This document shows positions 42,754 through 50,608 of a stretch of DNA of 64,000 bases, piece after piece. The stretch comes from G963665545 sp963665545. GTDB lineage: Bacteria > Pseudomonadota > Gammaproteobacteria > Xanthomonadales > SZUA-36. Location: NCBI GenBank assembly GCA_963665545.2, contig CAXXKZ010000007.1, positions 1-64,000 on the forward strand. Reading direction: 5' to 3'. The position numbers were made by a program, and so were the translations under genes. A model generated the notes under the pieces. It was not told the origin of the DNA. It did no database searches and saw only the letters and a list, made by a program, of their open reading frames with translations. Position 1 is the stretch's first letter; every line of letters starts with the position of its first letter.

Positions 42754-43980
42754 ATGAGATATTTCTTGCACCTCACCCTGGCGATGATGTTGGCGGGAGC
42801 GGCATGGGCACAGGACGTGTCTGTTCGTTCCGATCACCCCGACCAATATGTAGTTGTCAGAGGCGACACTCTTTGGGGAATCTCGGGTAGATTCCTGGAT
42901 AAACCGTGGCAGTGGCCTGCGATTTGGCAAGCCAATCCGCAAATTGAAAACCCGCACTTGATCTACCCCGGCGACGTTGTGTCGCTGGTGTATATCGATG
43001 GACGGCCGGTATTGCGGGTGAGCCGCAATGGCGATTCACCACCGCCACCACCACCCGCGCCTGCTGCGGCGTTGCCCAATCCAACGGGCAAGAAAACCGT
43101 CAGGCTCTCGCCCGAAATTCGCTACCTCGACAAGGAAGCCCCGATCAACGCAGTCCCGCTGGATGCGATCCGCCCGTTTCTGCGCGACATCCGCATTCTG
43201 GCGCCGGAGGAGTACGAAGGTCTGCCTTATATTGTCGCCAACTTTGAGGACCGGCTGAACTCGACATACAGCGATACGACATACGCCCGTGGTCTCGATG
43301 GGCGGCCAGGCGAAGAGTACGTGGTTGCCCGGTTGACGAATATATACGATAGGGTCGGTGACCCGGCGGTCGTCAGACGGGTCACGCCCACTTCGGACTG
43401 GAAGGAGGCGCCGTCGATACATAACCGTCACGATTCTCTGTGGGACAATTCTCCCCCGTGGAAAGAGAAGGCAAAAAACCCGGTGGGCTACGAAATGTGG
43501 GTCGTCAGTCGAGTCAGAATTCGCGAAGCCGGGGAGATTTCTGTCCTCGATGTGATCCGGGATCGTACAGAAATCAAGCCGGGTGACGTTATACTTCCCC
43601 TGATCGACTACTCGCACATCACGACTTTTCATCCGCGAGCCATGGACAATGTACCGTCCGACATGCGCATTCTGGCAACCAAGGGTTCCAAGTATGGCGT
43701 GGGCCACTACCAAATCGTATCGATGAGTGGTGGCACCAACCAGGGGGTTGGGCCGGGCCACGTGTTTGCTGCCCACCGCCCTGGTCTGAAGATCGACGAC
43801 AGGGTCGGCTATCGCCGTGGAAGTTTTTCGGATGAAGCGGAGGTCAGACTGCCGTCGACATATGATGGGCTGATCATGGTGTTCCGGTCCTTTTCCGAGG
43901 TCAGCTACGCAATTGTCATGTCCGGTTCGAGGCTGATCGCCGAATTCGATGAATTGAGGCACCCCGATTCAAGGCTGTAG
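42754..43980 (+). CDS. LysM-domain peptidoglycan-binding protein
   Basis: 408 residues from ATG 42754, with a signal peptide ending GAAWA. A single LysM domain (YVVVRGDTLWGISGRFLDKPWQWPAIWQANPQIENPHLIYPGDVVSL) is followed by a proline-rich linker (SPPPPPPAPAAALP) and a long C-terminal region conserved in the family (KTVRLSPEIRYLDKEAPINAVPLDAIRPFLRD). It is periplasmic, divergent from def and upstream of dprA, a conserved gammaproteobacterial arrangement. Binding to peptidoglycan follows from the domain; further role unknown. Confidence 0.9.
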   Translation: MRYFLHLTLAMMLAGAAWAQDVSVRSDHPDQYVVVRGDTLWGISGRFLDKPWQWPAIWQANPQIENPHLIYPGDVVSLVYIDGRPVLRVSRNGDSPPPPPPAPAAALPNPTGKKTVRLSPEIRYLDKEAPINAVPLDAIRPFLRDIRILAPEEYEGLPYIVANFEDRLNSTYSDTTYARGLDGRPGEEYVVARLTNIYDRVGDPAVVRRVTPTSDWKEAPSIHNRHDSLWDNSPPWKEKAKNPVGYEMWVVSRVRIREAGEISVLDVIRDRTEIKPGDVILPLIDYSHITTFHPRAMDNVPSDMRILATKGSKYGVGHYQIVSMSGGTNQGVGPGHVFAAHRPGLKIDDRVGYRRGSFSDEAEVRLPSTYDGLIMVFRSFSEVSYAIVMSGSRLIAEFDELRHPDSRL

Positions 43981-44019
43981 ACAAAGCCGGTCGGTGTGAT
44001 TCCGGCTGACAATGAACTA

Positions 44020-44037
44020 GGGCCTGTTAACAGGCCC
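44020..44037. repeat. Palindrome GGGCCTGTTAACAGGCCC
   Basis: Same palindrome as at 36832-36851. It lies between the LysM gene stop and the dprA start, eight bases before that ATG, where it could sequester the ribosome site or end upstream transcription. Confidence 0.6.
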
Positions 44038-44044
44038 CAGATAT

Positions 44045-45253
44045 ATGGGGGATGCTGCCACGTCGCAGCGTAATTGGTTAATCGCACTTCGCGCCCCCCA
44101 CCTGGGGGGCGCAAAGCTTGTAAAACTCCAGAAAGCCTGCGGCGGCATTGACGCCGTGGTTGGCTCGGGCGTGAAAGATCTTAAGGCACTGGGCCTGGGT
44201 TCTGAAACCATCGCCGCATTGCATCGGCCCGACAATTCACTCATCGACCAGGACGGGCAATGGTTGCGGGGTCCGCGCAGATACCTGGTGACCTGGGGCA
44301 GCGCCCAATACCCAGGGTTGTTGGCAGAAATCCCTTCTCCTCCCGCTGCCCTTTTCGTTGAAGGCGATCCGGACCTCCTGTGGCAGCCGCAGATCGCTGT
44401 GGTTGGCAGCCGTAATCCCACTGCGGGAGGGCTCGAAAATGCGCGGGATTTCGCGCGCGAACTGGCTGCCCGCGGCCTGGCAATCACCAGCGGTCTTGCC
44501 AGTGGTATTGACTCCGCCGCCCACCAGGCAGTGGTAGAAGCCGGCCGCAATACCATCGCTGTTTTGGGTCACGGCCTCGACAGGATCTACCCGGCCAGCA
44601 GCCGGAAACTATTCGGACTGATTGGTGAAAAGGGCGCTTTGGTCTCCGAATTTGTGACCGGCGTTGGCCCCAGAAAAGAACATTTCCCGTCCCGCAACCG
44701 GATTATTTCCGGACTGTCCCTGGGTGTGCTGGTCATCGAGGCCGGGTTGAAGAGCGGTTCGCTAATTACGGCAAGATTGGGGGGCGAGCAGGGGCGCGAG
44801 ACTTTTGCCCTTCCGGGATCGATTCACAACCCCATGTCTAAGGGCTGTCACAGGCTGATTCGCGATGGCACACGACTGGTGGAGACCGCCGATGAAATCC
44901 TGCAGGAGCTGGTGCCGTTGGCCGGCCGCCTGGCAGATGAGCTCAGACAGCAGCTGGCCATAAATTTGGATGGCGCGGTTGAGAATGACAGCATTGACCC
45001 CCAACTGTCTGCATCTGGGAGGTCAAGTAACTCCCCGGCTGAAGTCCCGGGTGGGTCCGGGAAATTCCTGCCGGATCCTGAGTACGAAAAACTTTGGCGA
45101 TGCCTCAGCCATGACCCTACGCCCATAGAACGCCTGATTGAACGATCCGGATTGACGGCGAAGGCCGTCTCAGCCATGCTGCTCATGTTGGAACTGAGAG
45201 GATCGGTTGAAGCTTGGCCAGGCAGTGCTTACAGCCGTAAAAAAAGAGGTTGA
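44045..45253 (+). CDS. dprA: DNA-processing protein A
   Basis: 402 residues. It has a Rossmann-like DprA/Smf domain (IAVVGSRNPTAGGLENARDFARELAARGLAITSGLASGIDSAAHQ... GPRKEHFPSRNRIISGLSLGVLVIEA... GRETFALPGSIHNPMSKGCHRLIRDG) and a C-terminal winged-helix region (LWRCLSHDPTPIERLIERSGLTAKAVSAMLLMLELRGSV). It loads RecA on incoming single-stranded DNA during transformation. smg follows after two bases. Confidence 0.95.
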   Translation: MGDAATSQRNWLIALRAPHLGGAKLVKLQKACGGIDAVVGSGVKDLKALGLGSETIAALHRPDNSLIDQDGQWLRGPRRYLVTWGSAQYPGLLAEIPSPPAALFVEGDPDLLWQPQIAVVGSRNPTAGGLENARDFARELAARGLAITSGLASGIDSAAHQAVVEAGRNTIAVLGHGLDRIYPASSRKLFGLIGEKGALVSEFVTGVGPRKEHFPSRNRIISGLSLGVLVIEAGLKSGSLITARLGGEQGRETFALPGSIHNPMSKGCHRLIRDGTRLVETADEILQELVPLAGRLADELRQQLAINLDGAVENDSIDPQLSASGRSSNSPAEVPGGSGKFLPDPEYEKLWRCLSHDPTPIERLIERSGLTAKAVSAMLLMLELRGSVEAWPGSAYSRKKRG

Positions 45254-45255
45254 TA

Positions 45256-45732
45256 ATGAAAGAAAATGTGCTGGACGTCCTGATGTATCTGTTCGAAAAT
45301 TACTTTTACGACGAGCCCGAAGAGACGCCCGATCGGCATTCTATGGAGAGTAATTTGCACCAGGCAGGTTTCAGCAACGGCGAAATCAGCAAGGCGTTTG
45401 AGTGGCTGGATGGGCTGGCGGAGCAGCGATTTCAACCTGAATTGACATCCCAGAGCGATCAACCCATTCGGATATTCGTAAAATCCGAAACTGACCGTAT
45501 TGATACCGATTGCCGTGATTTTCTGATGTATCTCGAAAATGTCGGCATACTCGATGCAGCGCGTCGAGAACTGGTAATTGATCGATTGTTGGCACTCGAC
45601 AGTGACGAAATCACCCTTGAAGATGTCAAGTGGGTGGTGTTGATGGTGTTGTTCAACCAGCCCGGGCAAGAGGCAAAGTTCGCCTGGATGGAAGACCTCA
45701 TGTTTGACACCGAGCAGGACTACCGCCACTAA
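45256..45732 (+). CDS. smg: Smg family protein (DUF494)
   Basis: 158 residues from ATG 45256 (MKENVLDVLMYLFENYF). It is an acidic, helical protein of the DUF494/Smg family, whose molecular role is unsettled. It typically sits between dprA and topA, as here. A short untranslated gap of about 20-28 bases leads to topA. Confidence 0.93.
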   Translation: MKENVLDVLMYLFENYFYDEPEETPDRHSMESNLHQAGFSNGEISKAFEWLDGLAEQRFQPELTSQSDQPIRIFVKSETDRIDTDCRDFLMYLENVGILDAARRELVIDRLLALDSDEITLEDVKWVVLMVLFNQPGQEAKFAWMEDLMFDTEQDYRH

Positions 45733-45759
45733 CCTCCAATGTAGCATGAGGATGTCAGC

Positions 45760-48186
45760 ATCAAACTTCTGATCGTAGAATCTCCGGCCAAGGCCACCAC
45801 CATCAACCGTTACCTGGGCAAGGACTTCCAGGTGCTGGCGTCCTATGGCCATGTGCGTGACCTGCCTTCAAAAGACGGTGCCGTAGATCCCGACGACGAT
45901 TTTTCGATGACCTACGAGTTGAATGAGGGTAGCGAAAAACACGTCAATGCCATTGTGCGGGCTGCCAAAAAGTCTGAGGCGGTCTATCTGGCGACCGACC
46001 TCGATCGCGAAGGTGAGGCCATATCCTGGCACATATACGAAATTCTCCGTGAAGCAGGTATCGCCAATAAGATCCCTTTTCTGCGGGTTGAATTCTCGGA
46101 AATTACCGAGCAGGCCATCCTCGAAGCGGTGAATAATCCCCGTGAGTTGTCGATGGCGTTGGTGAATGCGCAGCAGGCGCGTCGCGCCCTCGATCACCTC
46201 GTGGGCTTCAACCTCTCGCCCTTGCTGTGGAAAAAAATCAAGACCGGCTTGTCCGCCGGGCGGGTTCAAAGTCCGGCCTTGCGCTTGATCGTAGAGCGTG
46301 AGCGTGAGATTGAAAAATTCGAGCCCCAGGAATATTGGACCATCGAGGCGGATCTGGCAAAAAATGGTGATGCGTTTCTGTCCCGCCTGGTCAATCTGGA
46401 CGGCGAGCGACTCAAACAGTTCGACATCAATTACGGCGATCAGGCCCTGGCCATCCGGCAGAGGCTGCAGGACGCTGCCGGCGGCAAGTTGCAGGTGAAC
46501 CGGATTACACGCAAGCAGCGCCGGAGAAATCCGGCGCCCCCGTTCATCACCTCCACCTTGCAGCAGGATGCGTCGCGCAAATTGGGCTTCAACGCCAACC
46601 GCACCATGCGTACTGCACAGCAGTTGTACGAAGGCGTGGCCATAAAAGGCCAGAGTCAGGGGCTGATCACCTACATGCGCACTGATTCTGTCACGCTCTC
46701 GAAACAGGCTCTGGGCCAGTTGCGCGCAGTGATCAAGTCCCGATATGGCGCCGAGTTTGTGCCGGAATCGCCCAATTTCTACAAGACCAAGTCAAAAAAT
46801 GCCCAGGAAGCCCACGAGGCCATCAGGCCCACGGTTGCCGATCTGCACCCCGCGGATGCCAAACCGCATTTGAATGATGATCAATTCAGGATGTATGAGC
46901 TGATCTGGAAACGAACTGTGGCCTCACAAATGACCCAGGCGCTGGTCGACACGGTGGCGATCGAGTTTGCTTGCGATGGGTGCATTTTCAGAGCCAACGG
47001 GTCCGTCATTGCCTTTCCCGGCTTTCTAAAAGTCTATGAAGAGTCACACGCCAAAGGCACGGCGGAAAAAGAATCGCGTTTGCCCGACCTGGAAGAAGGT
47101 GACGTGGTTTCGGTTGCCGACATTCGAGCTGATCAGCACTTTACCGAGCCACCGCCGCGTTATTCCGAGGCCAGCCTGGTCAAGGTGCTGGAAGACTATG
47201 GCATTGGTCGACCCTCCACCTATGCCAGCATCATTTCAACCTTGCAGCGGCGCAAATACGTGGAAATGGACCGCCGCCGGTTTATCCCCACCGACACCGG
47301 GCGCGTGGTCGCCCGCTTTCTGGAGAATCATTTCGAGCCCTACGTGGATTATGAATTCACCGCTCGAATGGAAGATGCGCTGGATGCAATCTCTCGCGGA
47401 GAGATCGACTGGAAGCCGCCCCTGCGCGAATTCTGGACGCCGTTTATCAATCGCGTCAGGGACAAAGAAGAGTCTGTCAGTCGGCAGGAAGCCAAGCTGA
47501 CCCGGGTGCTCGGCACGGATCCAAAAACGGGTAAGGAAGTTTCTGTGCGCCTGGGCCGCTTTGGCCCCCACGCCCAAATCGGCTCGGTCGATGATGAGGA
47601 GAAACCGCAGTTTGCAGGCCTGCGTGCGGAACACAGACTTGAGACCATTGAATTGGCGGAGGCACTGGAGCTATTCAAGTTGCCCCGGGATCTGGGTTTC
47701 ACGCCTGAAGGAGAAGCGGTTTTCGCCGGCATTGGTCGCTTTGGGCCGTACATTCGTTATGCCAACAAATTCGTCTCATTGAAAGATTCAGATCCGCACA
47801 CGGTTGAATTATCAGAGGCGCTGGCGTTGGTGGCGGCCAAGAAGCAGGCCGACCTGGATCGAATTCTGGTCGACTTTACCGACGTTGGAATACAAATTCT
47901 GAAGGGACGTTGGGGTCCATTCATCACCGATGGCAACAAGAATGCCCGGATGCCAAAAGACCGCGAAGTGGAGAGCATGAGCCTGGAGGAATGCCAGGCG
48001 TTGCTGGCTGCGGCGCCGGACAAGCGCCGAGGAAAGAAGAAAGCGGCGAAAAAGAAAGTCACAAAGAAGAGCGCCTCTGCCAAGACCACAGCAAAGAAAA
48101 AAGCAGCAAAGAAGAGAACCGCAAAGAAAAAAACGGGCGGCAAAAATACCCCGGCAATGTCAGCCAAGAGCGCCGATACGCAATAA
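45760..48186 (+). CDS. topA: DNA topoisomerase I
   Basis: About 808 residues. The TOPRIM opening IKLLIVESPAKATTINRYLG is in frame from 45760, but the frame has no standard start codon there. ATG 45752, after GAGG, is one base out of frame, so a lost base (ATGTCA-AGC) is likely; the first in-frame GTG, 45832, would remove the catalytic glutamate. Other motifs: TOPRIM DxD in YLATDLDREGEAISWH, the active tyrosine in LITYMRTDSV, and C-terminal TopoI repeats. The lysine/alanine-rich tail from ~760 (KKKAAKKKVTKK...) replaces zinc fingers. It relaxes negative supercoils. Confidence 0.93.
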   Translation: MKLLIVESPAKATTINRYLGKDFQVLASYGHVRDLPSKDGAVDPDDDFSMTYELNEGSEKHVNAIVRAAKKSEAVYLATDLDREGEAISWHIYEILREAGIANKIPFLRVEFSEITEQAILEAVNNPRELSMALVNAQQARRALDHLVGFNLSPLLWKKIKTGLSAGRVQSPALRLIVEREREIEKFEPQEYWTIEADLAKNGDAFLSRLVNLDGERLKQFDINYGDQALAIRQRLQDAAGGKLQVNRITRKQRRRNPAPPFITSTLQQDASRKLGFNANRTMRTAQQLYEGVAIKGQSQGLITYMRTDSVTLSKQALGQLRAVIKSRYGAEFVPESPNFYKTKSKNAQEAHEAIRPTVADLHPADAKPHLNDDQFRMYELIWKRTVASQMTQALVDTVAIEFACDGCIFRANGSVIAFPGFLKVYEESHAKGTAEKESRLPDLEEGDVVSVADIRADQHFTEPPPRYSEASLVKVLEDYGIGRPSTYASIISTLQRRKYVEMDRRRFIPTDTGRVVARFLENHFEPYVDYEFTARMEDALDAISRGEIDWKPPLREFWTPFINRVRDKEESVSRQEAKLTRVLGTDPKTGKEVSVRLGRFGPHAQIGSVDDEEKPQFAGLRAEHRLETIELAEALELFKLPRDLGFTPEGEAVFAGIGRFGPYIRYANKFVSLKDSDPHTVELSEALALVAAKKQADLDRILVDFTDVGIQILKGRWGPFITDGNKNARMPKDREVESMSLEECQALLAAAPDKRRGKKKAAKKKVTKKSASAKTTAKKKAAKKRTAKKKTGGKNTPAMSAKSADTQ

Positions 48187-48208
48187 ATTATTCTCTGCGC
48201 ACAAACCG

Positions 48209-48781
48209 GTGCAACACCACCCCAACAAATTACTCAGCGTCCTCCAGGGCGCTGATGCAATGCGCGCGGGAGAAGTCATTGCCTATCCTACCGAAGCAGT
48301 TTTCGGGTTGGGCTGTGACCCCAAAAATGCGCACGCGGTGGCGCATATTCTCAGAATTAAACAGCGCCCACCGGAGGCCGGCCTGATCCTCATCGGGGCA
48401 GATATGGATCACCTGGAAGAGTGGATTGAACAACCCGAGGCGGACCTCATGTCGCGGGCGCTTGGGTCCTGGCCCGGGCCAGTGACGTGGCTGTTTCCGA
48501 AGTCATGCACCACTCCGCGCTGGCTCAGCGGGGCGCATGAAACCATTGCCGTGCGGCTGACAGAGCATCCTGTTTGCCGCGCACTCTGCGCCGCGTTTGG
48601 CGGCGCCATTGTCTCCACCAGCGCCAACCCATGCGGTGCGCCGCCAGCCGTTGATCACGACATGTTGCACGAGTATTTCAAGGTGGAAATATCAGGTATC
48701 GTTGGGGGTGAACTGGGTGGCCACACCAAACCCAGTGAGATTCGTGACCTGGCCACCGGTCAGGTGATTAGGAGCGTCTGA
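48209..48781 (+). CDS. tsaC: Threonylcarbamoyl-AMP synthase
   Basis: 190 residues from GTG 48209, of YrdC/TsaC type: GEVIAYPTEAVFGLGCDPKN, LRIKQRPPEAGLILIGADMDHL, GPVTWLFPKS, AVRLTEHPVCRALCAAFGGAIVSTSANPCGAPP. It makes the TC-AMP intermediate for the t6A37 modification of tRNAs. It is followed after one base by hemF. The start is uncertain; ATG at codon 18 is an alternative. Confidence 0.93.
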   Translation: MQHHPNKLLSVLQGADAMRAGEVIAYPTEAVFGLGCDPKNAHAVAHILRIKQRPPEAGLILIGADMDHLEEWIEQPEADLMSRALGSWPGPVTWLFPKSCTTPRWLSGAHETIAVRLTEHPVCRALCAAFGGAIVSTSANPCGAPPAVDHDMLHEYFKVEISGIVGGELGGHTKPSEIRDLATGQVIRSV

Positions 48782-48782
48782 A

Positions 48783-49751
48783 TTGAACCAAGACACTGCT
48801 TCGGTCGACATCGTTCTGAAATACCTCGAGTCACTTCAGGACCGGATTTGTGCTGCCCTGGCTGACGCAGATGGCCAAGCCACGTTCGAGGAAGACACCT
48901 GGCGCAAAACGCCTGAGCCAGGCAAGGATGATCAGCCCGCGAGCCTGGGCGGCGGGGGCCGATCACGCGTACTCACTGAGGGCGGGGTATTCGAAAAGGC
49001 CGGCGTCAACCTGTCGCATGTCAGCGGCGATCATCTGCCGCCGTCAGCCACGTCAATGAGACCAGAATTGCAGGGCCGGTCATTCGAGGCGCTGGGGGTT
49101 TCCCTGGTTATTCATCCTAAGAACCCCCGAATTCCCACCAGCCATGCCAATGTGCGATTTTTTGTCTCCAACCGGGAAAATGAAGAGCCGCTTTGGTGGT
49201 TTGGCGGAGGATATGATCTGACACCCTTTTATCCCCGACTGGAAGACGTTGTCCACTGGCACGATACAGCCAGAATGGCCTGCCTGCCGTTCGGGGACGA
49301 AGTCTACCCGCGTTACAAAAAATGGTGCGATGAATATTTTTATCTCAGGCATCGATCCGAGACCCGTGGTGTTGGCGGTCTGTTCTTCGATGACCTCAAT
49401 GAGGGCGGTTTTGAGCGGTGCTTCGCGCTCACGCGCGCCGTCGGCGACAGTTACCTGGATGCCTACCTGCCCATCGTTGAGCGCCGTAAAGGCGATCAGT
49501 GGGGAGCGCGCGAGCGGGAATTCCAGTTATACCGGCGAGGTCGCTACGTCGAATTCAACCTGGTCTATGACCGAGGCACCCTGTTTGGCCTGCAAAGCGG
49601 CGGCCGAACCGAATCCATCCTGATGTCGCTGCCACCCTTGGTGTCGTGGCGGTATGACTGGACGCCCGCCGCTGACTCCGAAGAAGCCGGGCTGACCGAA
49701 TTCCTTCAACCACGGGACTGGCTGGCCGCCCCGGGTGGATCCGGATGGTAG
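48783..49751 (+). CDS. hemF: Coproporphyrinogen III oxidase, oxygen-dependent
   Basis: 322 residues from a TTG start. HemF signatures: GGGGRSRVLTEGGVFEKAGVNLSHV, NPRIPTSHANVRFF, WWFGGGYDLTPFYP, RGVGGLFFDDLN, YVEFNLVYDRGTLFGLQSGGRTESILMSLPP. It needs oxygen to decarboxylate coproporphyrinogen III, so the cell can make haem aerobically; together with hemB this window carries two haem steps. It is convergent with the SGNH hydrolase, nine bases apart. Confidence 0.96.
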   Translation: MNQDTASVDIVLKYLESLQDRICAALADADGQATFEEDTWRKTPEPGKDDQPASLGGGGRSRVLTEGGVFEKAGVNLSHVSGDHLPPSATSMRPELQGRSFEALGVSLVIHPKNPRIPTSHANVRFFVSNRENEEPLWWFGGGYDLTPFYPRLEDVVHWHDTARMACLPFGDEVYPRYKKWCDEYFYLRHRSETRGVGGLFFDDLNEGGFERCFALTRAVGDSYLDAYLPIVERRKGDQWGAREREFQLYRRGRYVEFNLVYDRGTLFGLQSGGRTESILMSLPPLVSWRYDWTPAADSEEAGLTEFLQPRDWLAAPGGSGW

Positions 49752-49760
49752 GTGGCTGCG

Positions 49761-50576
49761 TCATAAGTTGGCTCCGCTTGATTTTGTTATTGATTGTGGC
49801 AAGTCTGACAGTTTCAGGGCCGTCACCAGGTGGCCTGCCCAGCGCTTGCAACCCGCGGCGTCGGGATGGAAACCGTCGGCGCTGAACGTCATTGTTTGCT
49901 CCGGCCACTCGGAATCGATGGACATGGGAACGTGAATGCCGTCCGAAACGTCATTCAGCAGGCGCTGAGTCGTGTTGTCGAGTTGTGTTGAGCGAATCCC
50001 CAGCGCGGTTCTCAATGGCTGCGGCAAGAGTGGAAACTTGTTCATCGGTGGCAGGCCGGCGAATATGAGGACGCTTTCCGGCCAGCGTACCGAAATCAGG
50101 CTCAACATGGATTTGAACCGCCTGTGCCACTGCCGCAAGCTGGTCAGACCGGTCACGTCATTGACGCCGATCGATATCAGAACGATGTCGGGCGCCGCAT
50201 CAACCACGAGGTTTTCCAGATCGCCGCAGAGTTCAGAAATATCCGCGCCATTGGCGCCATGCAACTGCCAGTGGACTGTGCGGCCTTGCGCTGCAAGTGC
50301 CCGGGCGAGGTGAACCGGCAGGCTCTGATCCACCGTCTCGACCCCCACGCCGGCGATGATTGAATCGCCTGCCGCCAGCAGTCGGATTGGTGGCCCTCTG
50401 CCCACAATGCCGCGCCGGTCTTCGGCCGCCTCATCAAGCCGCAGCGCACGCAGACGCACCCACAGCGCCACGGGAATGGACAGGAATAACAGAAGCCAGA
50501 AGGTCAAGGCAGAGGAGCGCAGTTTGGTTACTCCAAATAAGCGACGAATAACGCCGAGTGGGGCTTTTTCAGACAC
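49761..50576 (-). CDS. SGNH/GDSL hydrolase, membrane-anchored
   Basis: 271 residues. An N-terminal membrane anchor (SSALTFWLLLFLSIPVALWV) precedes the four SGNH blocks: AAGDSIIAG (nucleophile Ser), a Gly in block II, GVNDVTG (Asn), and DGFHPDAAGCKRWA (Asp/His). The family deacylates lipids or polysaccharides. The substrate is unknown; the anchor places the active domain probably in the periplasm. It starts 33 bases after the polA stop on the same strand. Confidence 0.88.
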   Translation of the reverse strand: MSEKAPLGVIRRLFGVTKLRSSALTFWLLLFLSIPVALWVRLRALRLDEAAEDRRGIVGRGPPIRLLAAGDSIIAGVGVETVDQSLPVHLARALAAQGRTVHWQLHGANGADISELCGDLENLVVDAAPDIVLISIGVNDVTGLTSLRQWHRRFKSMLSLISVRWPESVLIFAGLPPMNKFPLLPQPLRTALGIRSTQLDNTTQRLLNDVSDGIHVPMSIDSEWPEQTMTFSADGFHPDAAGCKRWAGHLVTALKLSDLPQSITKSSGANL

Positions 50577-50608
50577 AACAGCGATGATTCAAATAGTGTT
50601 AACAGGCC

